From an uncultured Clostridia bacterium (lineage in GTDB: Bacteria > Bacillota > Clostridia > TANB77 > CAG-508): 24,038 bases of DNA. Positions 16,198 through 24,023 of the stretch are shown here, piece by piece. Each line of letters opens with the position of its first letter. Within the stretch, counting starts at the first letter, position 1. The position numbers and the translations under genes were made by a program. The notes below the pieces were generated by a model that ran no database searches, had not been told where the DNA came from, and saw nothing but the letters and a program-made list of their open reading frames with translations. The stretch covers positions 1-24,038 of the forward strand of contig CAKPKZ010000007.1 in the NCBI GenBank assembly GCA_934167435.1, read 5' to 3'.

Positions 16198-16707
16198 CTA
16201 TTTTCTAATATTATCTTCTAACTTAAAAAAATCATTTCTAATCAAAATATCTTCTAGATATTCTCCTTTTTTCATCCAAATAACGTTCTTTCTTTTTCTT
16301 GGATATAATCTATAATAAGCATCTTTAACGCCATTTAGAAAATCTTCATTATTCCCTCTATTTTTACATCTTTCAAGTATTTCTTCTATCATATTTTCTT
16401 CCGGATAAACAACATAATAATTAATATTATTTTCTTCTAGTAAATTAATAATTTCATTGTGCATTGATATTAATACTATTTCATAGGTTTCTAAATTCTT
16501 CATTATTTCATTATAATAATTATTAGGAAATTCTTTATTTAACTTTCTCGATTTTAAACCTTTTCCTTCCTCAGGATTTAACTTTTTTAGTTCATCATCT
16601 ATTATATATTTAAATGAACTAGATTCTAAATCCATTACATTATTATATTTTTTTGATACAGTTGTTTTACCTATTGCACCAAAACCAGCAATTAAAATTC
16701 CACTCAT
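16198..16707 (-). CDS. P-loop NTPase, putative small-molecule or nucleotide kinase
   Basis: The 169-aa protein has a clear Walker A, GFGAIGKTT at residues 8-16. It then has a DLESSSFKYI segment that resembles the acceptor-binding part of nucleotide kinases, and a parallel-strand core with EIVLISMH and YYVVYPEE. The PEENMIEEILERCKNRGNN stretch could be the lid. I associate this general pattern with small kinase-like proteins of phages and clostridia with no assigned substrate. A nucleoside or nucleotide kinase is the likeliest guess, given nucleotidases and a nucleoside hydrolase in the same transcript. AGGGGTG provides a good ribosome site. Confidence 0.65.
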   Translation of the reverse strand: MSGILIAGFGAIGKTTVSKKYNNVMDLESSSFKYIIDDELKKLNPEEGKGLKSRKLNKEFPNNYYNEIMKNLETYEIVLISMHNEIINLLEENNINYYVVYPEENMIEEILERCKNRGNNEDFLNGVKDAYYRLYPRKRKNVIWMKKGEYLEDILIRNDFFKLEDNIRK

Positions 16708-16719
16708 ATTATTTCACCC

Positions 16720-17535
16720 CTATTTTATCTCCAGTTTTTCATTACAAAAATGTAGTTTATCTATAATATCTTGTCCTATATGTTTATTTGCAATTTCTAT
16801 AGCTTTTTCATAATTCATTATTTGATATTCAAAGTGTGCATCTACACCATATATTACCTTCAAATTTTTATATTCTGAAGCTATCTTCCAAAATTCTTTA
16901 CAAGGATACACAATATTTTCTATTTCTCCTATTATAAATAAATTAGGCTGAGTTAAATTAATTTCTATTGGTATTCCATATTTTTCTGCTGTACTGCAAA
17001 TTATATGTGCAACTTTTTCATCTACTTCTGTATAGTTATCTCTACTTAACATATATACATCTGGATGTGCTATTATATCTGGTATTTGCTTTTTAATTGC
17101 TGTTTTTATATACTCTGCATATTTTAAAGCTTCTTCATCAGAAAATTTATGACGTCTTATAATTAATAGCTTACTTTTATCATTATTATATATAAAATGT
17201 TGTCCTAGAACTATTTTATCTGTTTCATTTTTAAGTTCAAATAAATTTTCTTCTTGTCCTGGTAAATACTCAACCTCAAATCCAGTTTCTATTTCTATTA
17301 TGTTTTTATACTTTTCTTTTAGAGATTTTATACTATTTAAATAATTATCTTTCTCATTATATTCCATTCTCATATTTTCTCTAAAATCTATTCTTTCTTT
17401 TTCTGGACAATGGTCTGTAAAAGCAACTTTTGTGAAGCCTTTCTTTATAAATAATTTCACAAAATCTTCATCTGTCATATTATTGTCAGCATGTCCACAT
17501 CTTTTTGTATGTGTATGATAATTAAATTTTTGCAT
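16720..17535 (-). CDS. PHP-domain phosphoesterase, histidinol-phosphatase-like
   Basis: The 271-aa protein is a metal-dependent PHP phosphatase. The metal-site motifs appear in order: YHTHT (His7, His9), CGHA (His15), FTDH (Asp41, His42), ETGFEVE (Glu83, Glu87), GQHF (His113), IIAHPD (His157) and YGVDAH (Asp232, His234). The closest named family is the HisK type of histidinol phosphatase, but no histidine genes are nearby, so another phosphate monoester is likely. The ATG at 17535 is chosen because GGGGGG lies just upstream; a longer frame from a TTG at 17550 would start inside that site. It lies in the middle of the cluster, between GNAT and P-loop genes. Confidence 0.83.
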   Translation of the reverse strand: MQKFNYHTHTKRCGHADNNMTDEDFVKLFIKKGFTKVAFTDHCPEKERIDFRENMRMEYNEKDNYLNSIKSLKEKYKNIIEIETGFEVEYLPGQEENLFELKNETDKIVLGQHFIYNNDKSKLLIIRRHKFSDEEALKYAEYIKTAIKKQIPDIIAHPDVYMLSRDNYTEVDEKVAHIICSTAEKYGIPIEINLTQPNLFIIGEIENIVYPCKEFWKIASEYKNLKVIYGVDAHFEYQIMNYEKAIEIANKHIGQDIIDKLHFCNEKLEIK

Positions 17536-17555
17536 ATTTTGTCCCCCCAACTCTT

Positions 17556-18164
17556 TTATAATTTCTTTTCATATATATATGCTTTCTCAGTATGTTCATT
17601 TCCAAGTTGTTCTATTTCTTTATTTTCGATTATTGTTTCATATATTTTCTCGTATCCTAATTTTTCATAAAATTTATAATTGCAAGATTCGTCTGTTAAA
17701 ATTTGAAGTTTTTTCATATTGTCTTTTTTGGCAAATTCAAATACTTCTGATAATAATTTTTTTCCTATATTATTTCCTCTATATTTTTCATCTACTATTA
17801 ATATTGAGATTTCTCCATCAAAATAGTTTTTAAGAGATTCTGGAGTATAATTATAATTCCTCTCATATTCTTTTAATGCTTTTAAATTTTTTATTTCTTT
17901 ACTTTTATATAATCTATTTTTCATAATTTTATAAATTTTTTTAGATAATTTATGTTTTTTTGAATTTTCTTTTGAATAGCCACAAAAACCTACTAGTTTA
18001 TGTCCATCTTTATATTTTATTATTTTCTCGCTTTCTTCTAATATGTCTAATAAATATATCCATGCACATATATTTGTATCTGCTTCTGCTTCTTTTTTCC
18101 CTAAATTCCATTCTTTGTCTAGTAGTTCTACAGCTTGCTTCATTTCATTATAGTTCATTAACAT
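17556..18164 (-). CDS. GNAT-family N-acetyltransferase
   Basis: The 202-aa protein has a GNAT fold at its C-terminal half. ISILIVDEKYRGNNIGKKLL at about residues 119-138 is motif A, with the R-x-x-x-x-G/A acetyl-CoA phosphate loop. KLQILTDES and FYEKLGYEKI are the following strand and the family's typical end. The first 110 residues are helical and basic (KKHKLSKKIYKIMKNRLYK) and would hold the acceptor site. The acceptor is unknown; an amine on a small molecule such as an aminoglycoside-like or nucleoside compound is possible. AGGAGA overlaps the upstream stop region, so translation is coupled to the fusion gene. Confidence 0.8.
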   Translation of the reverse strand: MLMNYNEMKQAVELLDKEWNLGKKEAEADTNICAWIYLLDILEESEKIIKYKDGHKLVGFCGYSKENSKKHKLSKKIYKIMKNRLYKSKEIKNLKALKEYERNYNYTPESLKNYFDGEISILIVDEKYRGNNIGKKLLSEVFEFAKKDNMKKLQILTDESCNYKFYEKLGYEKIYETIIENKEIEQLGNEHTEKAYIYEKKL

Positions 18165-18165
18165 T

Positions 18166-19593
18166 TCATTCTCCTAGTTTCTTAAATAAATCTTCATATA
18201 TTTCAACTTTATCTAATTTAGTAACAAATTTAATTTTATTGTTATTATCTATTACCTCATAGGATGTATCTTCCTTTATATTAGGGCAACTAATTACTTG
18301 TGTTTCAAACCATTTTTTATTTATCATATATGCTATAACAGATATATCCCAAATAACTCTTGATTCTTGTATTCCATGATATCCGTCATTGTAAAACCTA
18401 CTTAATAAGTAATTGCAAAGTTCGGATTTATTTTCTAAATTGTTGTTTAGAGTATTTATGTCTATTCTAAGTTCTGATACAACATTTTTACAAGGTAATA
18501 CTGTAAGTTTTACTTTTGATTCAAATACTTCTCGTACAGCTTGTATATCTTGCCTAAAATTATATTCTAAATTGTCTTTATATCCTAATTCGTTACCACC
18601 AAGCCATATTATCTCTATTTTATTTATAATTTTAGGCTCTTTTTTTATTGCTAGAGCAACATTTGTAATTGCTCCTATTGCTAATATATATGTTTTCCTA
18701 TTTTTTAAAGCAATCTCAATTATTTTATTAACTGCAGGATTATTTTCTGTATATCCATTTTGAATATAATCCATTGAGCCTTTAAAAACTTTATTTGTTG
18801 TATCAAAATTTAGCCATTTACATATTTTTAGTATTTCATTATAGCTTAATTCTTGACTCTCTTTAACTGAAACTGTTCTATAAGTTTTGTGAGAGTATGG
18901 TGCAACTGTAATTGCTTCAATATTAAATTTATCTTGTGATTTTATTAAATAAGAAAGTGCAAATTGATCATCACATTCATTATATGTATCTGTGTCTAAT
19001 ATTACATTCATTTTATAATTTGAAATAAACTCATATATTTCTTTCCAGTTTTTTACCCTTGTCATTCCTTTTTCTTTTCTAGTAAACACTCTATCCATTA
19101 AAAGTGTGGTTATATTATTTTCCATACAATCCTTACAAATATGAACAGAATCATCAATCATTATATCTATATTGTTTTCAAAGCATTTTTCTGTTTTTCC
19201 ATGTTTATCATTTTTATATGAATTTGTAAGAATTAATTTATCGTAATAAATTTTATTTTCGTTTAACCACTTTTGAGTCATTTCAACTGGCTTCGTATAT
19301 TCACCATTATCTCTACCTGTAATAATAAAAATGTTATGTCCATCTTGTTTTAATTTATCTATATACTCTTTTGCTCCATCTTTAACGTCTAGTGTTTTTA
19401 CAATTCTTTCAATGTTAGCTAAATAAAATTCTCTTTCCTCTTTTTCTGTCCAGTCAAACATTCCCTCTGTCATATCCAAGTTTTTATTAACAATTCCAGT
19501 TCCTCTTAGCTCTCTATCATGTTTTAAATATTCTTCTAGTAAAGCTTCATCAAAATTTGATATTACATTATCAATATCTATTCCTATGTTCAT
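18166..19593 (-). CDS. Bifunctional fusion: HAD 5'-nucleotidase plus nucleoside hydrolase
   Basis: The 475-aa protein joins two enzymes of one pathway. Residues 1-190 are an NT5C-type HAD nucleotidase: DIDNV (Asp6, Asp8), Thr92 in IITGRD, Lys133, and Asp147-Asp148 in DIMIDDS. Residues 195-475 are an inosine-uridine-preferring nucleoside hydrolase: LDTDTYNECDDQFAL gives the calcium-binding and catalytic Asp200, Asp202, Asp208 and Asp209, IGAITNVALAI follows, and VIWDISVIAYM holds the late Asp. Trp replaces the His often found there. The chain would take a nucleoside monophosphate to free base plus ribose. The second domain begins with its own Met195, as if two genes had joined. GGAG six nt before the ATG. 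First gene of the cluster. Confidence 0.85.
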   Translation of the reverse strand: MNIGIDIDNVISNFDEALLEEYLKHDRELRGTGIVNKNLDMTEGMFDWTEKEEREFYLANIERIVKTLDVKDGAKEYIDKLKQDGHNIFIITGRDNGEYTKPVEMTQKWLNENKIYYDKLILTNSYKNDKHGKTEKCFENNIDIMIDDSVHICKDCMENNITTLLMDRVFTRKEKGMTRVKNWKEIYEFISNYKMNVILDTDTYNECDDQFALSYLIKSQDKFNIEAITVAPYSHKTYRTVSVKESQELSYNEILKICKWLNFDTTNKVFKGSMDYIQNGYTENNPAVNKIIEIALKNRKTYILAIGAITNVALAIKKEPKIINKIEIIWLGGNELGYKDNLEYNFRQDIQAVREVFESKVKLTVLPCKNVVSELRIDINTLNNNLENKSELCNYLLSRFYNDGYHGIQESRVIWDISVIAYMINKKWFETQVISCPNIKEDTSYEVIDNNNKIKFVTKLDKVEIYEDLFKKLGE

Positions 19594-19628
19594 TTATTAC
19601 TCCATTTTTTTCTATATTATCTTGTCTT

Positions 19629-19657
19629 TTTATATCAAAAAAACAGATAATTAGCAA
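19629..19657 (-). promoter_or_regulatory. Promoter of the nucleotidase-hydrolase cluster
   Basis: On the minus strand TTGCTA (19652-19657), a 17-nt spacer and TATAAA (19629-19634) precede the fusion gene. A second option is TTGATA (19633-19638), 16 nt, TATAGA (19611-19616). The first -35 lies partly in the loop of the upstream terminator hairpin. Confidence 0.5.
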
Positions 19658-19674
19658 GTAATTATCTGTTTTTT
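19638..19674 (-). terminator. Terminator of the glycoamylase-like gene
   Basis: A perfect 16-bp stem (core CAGATAATTA with TAATTATCTG, plus flanking A/T pairs) encloses the loop GCAAG. It begins just after the gene's stop codon and is followed by a T-run on the minus strand. Confidence 0.88.
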
Positions 19675-19676
19675 AT

Positions 19677-20918
19677 TTATATTTTTAAATTTTGTCTATC
19701 TTTAATTTTTTCAAATCCTAAAACCTCTAATCCTTTAATAACATATTTATTTTTCATAAAATATTTCCATATGGTTTCATTCAAATAATTTTCTATCATT
19801 AAAACTTCTATGCCCTTGTCTATTCCTATGCATTCTTTTGAATACCATTCTTTTTCATTTTCTAAATTATAGGCATCTTTAAATCCATATTTTCCCCATA
19901 GTTTTTTATAATTATTATAGTAATATTCCATAGCACTAATACTTTCTTTTGGTGTAAATACAATAGAACCTATAGCTCCACATGGCGATATTGTTCCATC
20001 ATTTTTCACATTCAAGTCAACATCGCATGGTTGAGCTCCTTGTGAGTTATAACCTTGTGGAGTTACACAAGCTGTTGCTCCCCAATAATCTTTTCCATAT
20101 GTTTTAAATTTTGAACTATTTTCTATACAGTACAATCTATTTGCTTTTGTAGCTTTAGCAGAGTTATCAAACCATCGTATACCATCTTTATCTATGATAT
20201 TTCTAAAATCAATCCAAGCATGTGAATATTGATATGTAAATATAGTTCCACAATATGTGTATACAATGTCTTTAATATTATTATAGTTTCTTGTTTTTCT
20301 TTCAAATTCAAAATACATACTTTTGTTAATTGGATATGTTGGAGAACTAACACCTAATACATACATTATTAATTGCTCTGCATACATATCCCACTGTCCC
20401 CAAAAGCCTCTTTCTGGTTTATATCCCATATAAAATAAATTATTTTCTTTATTTCTGTACCATTCCCAATTTATTTTCTTAAATAACGCTTCAGCCTTTT
20501 TTTGCACATCTTTTTTAAAATATTCTCCAGCTGTTATTGCTCCACATATAAAAATTGCTGTATCAATTATTGATATTTCACAATTCCATTCTCTTTTGCC
20601 TGTATTCATATTAACAAAATGATAATAAAATCCATTTTTTCCTTCTACATTATTTAAAAATGTATCTAATGTTCTATTTGCCCTATCATAAGCTTTTTTA
20701 TAACTTATCCAGTTATGCTCCACTCCAACAATTAAAGCAGCTAAGCCAAACCCAACAGATGCTATGCTAGCAACATTATTAGAATAAACTGTTTTATCTC
20801 TTATTAAACCATACCCTTTACTATTTTTGTTTAAATTTGCTTCTTTAATAAAAAAATTATAACTCTTTCTTAGTTCTTTTAAAATTAAATCTTCCCCATA
20901 TTTTTTTATTATTCTCAT
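19677..20918 (-). CDS. Glycoamylase-like glycoside hydrolase (GH144-type)
   Basis: The 413-aa protein is an alpha/alpha-barrel protein of the 'glycoamylase' family that includes GH144 endo-beta-1,2-glucanases. Visible landmarks are VGFGLAALIVGVEHNW near residue 56, NGFYYHFVNMNTGKR, SIIDTAIFICGAITAGEYF, RGFWGQWDMYAEQLIMYVLG, and the signature TYCGTIFTYQYSHAWIDFRN in the middle. A repeated helical tail follows. There is no signal peptide, so it should act inside the cell on an imported oligosaccharide. Beta-1,2-glucan is a guess from the family; other members have other substrates. It has its own promoter and terminator. No sugar transporter adjoins it, which leaves uptake unexplained. Confidence 0.78.
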   Translation of the reverse strand: MRIIKKYGEDLILKELRKSYNFFIKEANLNKNSKGYGLIRDKTVYSNNVASIASVGFGLAALIVGVEHNWISYKKAYDRANRTLDTFLNNVEGKNGFYYHFVNMNTGKREWNCEISIIDTAIFICGAITAGEYFKKDVQKKAEALFKKINWEWYRNKENNLFYMGYKPERGFWGQWDMYAEQLIMYVLGVSSPTYPINKSMYFEFERKTRNYNNIKDIVYTYCGTIFTYQYSHAWIDFRNIIDKDGIRWFDNSAKATKANRLYCIENSSKFKTYGKDYWGATACVTPQGYNSQGAQPCDVDLNVKNDGTISPCGAIGSIVFTPKESISAMEYYYNNYKKLWGKYGFKDAYNLENEKEWYSKECIGIDKGIEVLMIENYLNETIWKYFMKNKYVIKGLEVLGFEKIKDRQNLKI

Positions 20919-20942
20919 ATGCTAAAATCACCTCTTAACATG

Positions 20943-20972
20943 ATTATATAACATATAAAAAAGCGTATTCAA
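20943..20972 (-). promoter_or_regulatory. Promoter of the glycoamylase-like gene
   Basis: TTGAAT (20967-20972, minus strand), an 18-nt spacer and TATAAT (20943-20948) lie between the kinase stop and this gene's AGAGGTGATT ribosome site. The 12-nt core ATGTTATATAAT around the -10 also occurs in the SPFH promoter. Confidence 0.6.
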
Positions 20973-20980
20973 GCGGAAAT

Positions 20981-22222
20981 TTATACCATTTTTTTCATGT
21001 ATTTAATTATAAATTCTGTTCCTTTTCCTATCTCAGATTTACAAAGTATTATGCCATTATTCTTTTCTATTATATTTTTACTAAGAGATAAGCCAATTCC
21101 TACACTATTTTCTGTAGAATTTTTACCTTTATAGAATCTTTCAAAAATGTGTTTCAAATCTTCTTTTTCAATTCCAATTCCCTCATCTTTTATAGAGATT
21201 TTAGTAAAAAGATTATTTTCTTCGTATTTTATATTAATTGTTCCATTTTCTTTATTATGTTCTATACAATTTTTTATAATATTTGTAACCGCTTCTTGCT
21301 GCCATTTATAATCACCTACAAAAGCGGCTTCGTTATCTCCATTTATAATTATATTTTGATTTTTTATTTCTATTGGTATTTCTAAATTTTTAACTATTTC
21401 TGTTATAAATTTATTAAGATTAATTTTTTCATCATAAAATTGAACTACATTTGCATCTAATTTTGATAGCTTAAGCATTGAAATTACAAGCCAATTTATC
21501 CAATCTATTTGTTTACTTATTTCAAAAATAAATTTTTGCTTTGTATTTTCATCCATATTAGGATTTTCTTTTAAATTATCTAGCATAATGGTTATTGATG
21601 TAAGCGGAGTTTTTAATTGGTGTGATATATCTTCAACAGAAACTTTTAAATTTTCTTTATCTTTTTTAGATATTTCACTTTCTTCTTTTAACATAATAGT
21701 AATTTTGTACAATTCATTTTTTAGGTTACTTAGTTCATCTTCACTGTTTTCATCAATATTAAGTTCATATTTTTTGTTTTTTATTTCATTTATATATTTA
21801 GTAATTTGCTTAATTTTTTTATCTCTTCTTTTTAAATAAAATAGTATAATTATCAGCCATAAAAAACTAAACAATACAATTAATAAAATATTGATAATTA
21901 AATTAGATTTCATCTGCTTTTCTACTTGTATAATAGAATTAACCTCTTTTATATCTATACCATATTTTAATAACTCTGCTTGTCCTGTTTTACTTTCTTC
22001 AATATTACTAGAATTTAATATTTTTATTATCTCTTTAGTATCAATTTCTGGGTATTTTTCTGTAATTGTTCCTATTATATTAGCTATTTTTTGATTTACT
22101 ATTATTGATACTTGTTTATACTGGTTAAAAGTCTGAATAGTAAAAGCTATACACATTACTATTGTTAGTATAAGCATTGGTAATATTAAATGTTTTAAAT
22201 TTTTATTATTAAATAATTTCAT
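20981..22222 (-). CDS. Membrane sensor histidine kinase
   Basis: The 413-aa kinase spans the membrane twice (about 11-32 and 107-131), framing an extracellular sensor loop of about 75 residues (VSIIVNQKIANIIGTI onward). A HAMP-like linker (about 133-180) leads to the dimerisation helix with the phospho-accepting His201 in DISHQLKTPLTS. The ATP-binding domain follows: N-box IIKNCIEHN, G1 DEGIGI, F-box IFERFYKG and G2 GIGLSLSK. It phosphorylates the regulator encoded just upstream, whose last codons carry the GGGGAG site for this ATG. The signal is unknown. Kinases of this size are commonly encoded with ABC exporters in Firmicutes. Confidence 0.9.
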   Translation of the reverse strand: MKLFNNKNLKHLILPMLILTIVMCIAFTIQTFNQYKQVSIIVNQKIANIIGTITEKYPEIDTKEIIKILNSSNIEESKTGQAELLKYGIDIKEVNSIIQVEKQMKSNLIINILLIVLFSFLWLIIILFYLKRRDKKIKQITKYINEIKNKKYELNIDENSEDELSNLKNELYKITIMLKEESEISKKDKENLKVSVEDISHQLKTPLTSITIMLDNLKENPNMDENTKQKFIFEISKQIDWINWLVISMLKLSKLDANVVQFYDEKINLNKFITEIVKNLEIPIEIKNQNIIINGDNEAAFVGDYKWQQEAVTNIIKNCIEHNKENGTINIKYEENNLFTKISIKDEGIGIEKEDLKHIFERFYKGKNSTENSVGIGLSLSKNIIEKNNGIILCKSEIGKGTEFIIKYMKKMV

Positions 22223-22223
22223 A

Positions 22224-22886
22224 CTACTCCCCTATTCTATAACCTAGTCCTCTTACAGTTTTTATTATTGTTTCATCTCCCAGTTTTTCTCTTATTCTTT
22301 TAATGTATACTGTTAAAGTATTATCGTTAACAAAATTTCCTGCAATATCCCATATTTTTTCAAGTAATTGTTCTCTTGATATTAGTTTGTTTTGGTTAGA
22401 AAATAGCATTAATAAAATTTTATACTCCAAACTTGTAAATATAATTTCTTCATTATCTTTATACACCTTTGCAGATGATGTATCTATTTTTATGTTTTTA
22501 TATTGTATTAAATTGCTTTCATTGTGTCCATATCTTCTAAGTACAGAATTTATTCTAGATATTAACTCTCGTGTTCTAAAAGGTTTTACTATGTAGTCGT
22601 CTGCACCTAAATCAAGTCCAAGAACTACACTTGTTTCTTCATCTTGAGCTGTTAAAAATATAACTGGAATATCTTTCTTAGACTTTATTTCTTTGCAAAT
22701 TTCAAATCCATTTCCATCTGGTAAAGATACATCTAGTAACACTAAATCTATGTCGTTTTTATCAATTTTTTCATTAAATTCTAATACATTTTGGGCTGAA
22801 ATAACCTTAAAATTTTCTTGTTCTAAGGAGTATTTCAAACCCATTATAATTGTATCGTTATCTTCTACTAATAATATGTTTTTCAT
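22224..22886 (-). CDS. OmpR/PhoB-family response regulator
   Basis: The 220-aa regulator has a receiver domain with the acidic pair Glu8-Asp9, the phospho-accepting Asp52 in LLDVSLPDG, Thr79 in FLTAQD and Lys101 in YIVKPF. A winged-helix DNA-binding domain follows at about 125-220: FTSLEYKILLMLFSN, then LTVYIKRIREKLG as the recognition helix, and the RGLGYRIGE end. This VanR/PhoB-like class binds direct repeats spaced by 11 bp. Such a repeat sits at 12112-12132 before the ABC genes; none is seen before this gene. The stop lies one base before the kinase ATG. Confidence 0.92.
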   Translation of the reverse strand: MKNILLVEDNDTIIMGLKYSLEQENFKVISAQNVLEFNEKIDKNDIDLVLLDVSLPDGNGFEICKEIKSKKDIPVIFLTAQDEETSVVLGLDLGADDYIVKPFRTRELISRINSVLRRYGHNESNLIQYKNIKIDTSSAKVYKDNEEIIFTSLEYKILLMLFSNQNKLISREQLLEKIWDIAGNFVNDNTLTVYIKRIREKLGDETIIKTVRGLGYRIGE

Positions 22887-22915
22887 CTTTAATCCCCATT
22901 ACTTATAGTTTTTAT

Positions 22916-22946
22916 ATTATATATCACAAAAATAGCTAATTAGCAA
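22916..22946 (-). promoter_or_regulatory. Promoter of the two-component operon
   Basis: TTGCTA (22941-22946, minus strand) is followed by TATATA after 17 nt (22918-22923) or TATAAT after 19 nt (22916-22921). A 10-bp perfect palindrome GCTAATTAGC at 22935-22944 overlaps the -35 and could be a repressor site, or just AT-rich chance. The leader is about 25 nt, with GGGGA as ribosome site. Confidence 0.5.
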
Positions 22947-22996
22947 TTTAATTTAATAGTTTTTACATTTTTATTCCATTTTATATTTTTTTGATA

Positions 22997-23002
22997 TATA
23001 AT
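22997..23002 (+). promoter_or_regulatory. Candidate -10 element of the recombinase gene
   Basis: TATAAT lies about 30 nt before the recombinase ATG and back to back with the two-component promoter. The matching -35 (TTCCAT at 22974-22979) is poor. Confidence 0.35.
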
Positions 23003-23030
23003 ATTTTAATAAGAACGGAGTGTGAAATTA

Positions 23031-24023
23031 ATGATTAGACGAGAAGAAAATCCTAATTTTATAAATGCCTTTTTAGATTATTCAACTACTATATTAAATA
23101 AATCACCAAATAGCATTAAGGAATATAATTATGACTTATCTATGTTTTTAAAATTTATAAAAATACATTTTAATTTAACTAACGAAACAGATTTTAATGC
23201 TATTACTATAAAAGACATTTCTATAGATACTGTTAAAAAAATAAAGTTAGATGATATTCATGCATTTTTGGGATATTTAACTTCAACTTCCCATAGCAAA
23301 CCTGCTACAAGAGCAAGAAAAATATCTACAATACGAATATTTTTTCATTATTTATGCCAAGATGCAAGTTCAGAGTTTATATTAGACCATAATCCCGCTT
23401 TAAATTTAAAAACCCCAAAAAAAGATAAAAGATTGCCTAAATATTTATCATTAGATGACAGTAAAAAATTGTTAAATATTGCTTCTGATGAAAATAATAG
23501 GAATTGTAAAAGAGATTTTGCAATTATCACCTTGTTTTTAAATTGTGGTATGCGTCTTTCAGAACTAGTAGGAATAAATATAAAGGATATCGATTTTGAT
23601 GACTGCAAATTAAATGTTATTGGAAAGGGAAACAAAGAACGAACTATTTATTTAAATAATGCTTGTATGAAAGCAATTGGGGATTACTTATCTGTAAGAC
23701 CAAAAGACGGGATAAAGCATGATAAAAAAAATTCAGAAAAAGCTTTGTTTTTAAGTGAAAGACGTGAAAGAATTAGTAATCGTACTGTTCAATATATTGT
23801 TTATAAAGAATTATTGAAAGCTGGTTTAGATACTTCTAAATATTCTGTTCATAAACTTAGACATACTGCAGCAACTCTAATGTATCAATATGGTCAAGTT
23901 GATATACGTGCTTTGCAAGAACTATTAGGACACGAAAGTATATCAACAACAGAAATATATACTCATGTTGCCAATGAGCAAGTAAGAAATGCTGTTGAAG
24001 CAAATCCATTGTCTAATTTGTAA
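23031..24023 (+). CDS. xerC: Tyrosine recombinase, XerC/XerD-like
   Basis: The 330-aa recombinase has an N-terminal SAM-like arm-binding domain (FINAFLDYSTTILNKSPNSI onward, about 9-115). A catalytic domain follows with all six active-site residues: Arg175 in CGMRLSEL, Lys199 in GKGNKERTIYL, His274 and Arg277 in HKLRHTAA, His301 in LLGHES, and the nucleophile Tyr310 in TEIYTHV. It is somewhat longer than E. coli XerC because of an insert near residues 50-75. The sequence looks like the resident clostridial Xer enzyme that resolves chromosome dimers, not a phage integrase: there is no att site, excisionase or phage gene beside it. The ATG at 23031 has GGAG at 23017-23020; a GTG at 23022 is too close to that site. 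Confidence 0.85.
   Translation: MIRREENPNFINAFLDYSTTILNKSPNSIKEYNYDLSMFLKFIKIHFNLTNETDFNAITIKDISIDTVKKIKLDDIHAFLGYLTSTSHSKPATRARKISTIRIFFHYLCQDASSEFILDHNPALNLKTPKKDKRLPKYLSLDDSKKLLNIASDENNRNCKRDFAIITLFLNCGMRLSELVGINIKDIDFDDCKLNVIGKGNKERTIYLNNACMKAIGDYLSVRPKDGIKHDKKNSEKALFLSERRERISNRTVQYIVYKELLKAGLDTSKYSVHKLRHTAATLMYQYGQVDIRALQELLGHESISTTEIYTHVANEQVRNAVEANPLSNL

Noticed and set aside
23031..24023. Recombinase as a prophage or integrative-element integrase
   Set aside because: The sequence resembles the resident XerC/D type, and no excisionase, phage gene, tRNA or att repeat is present in the window.
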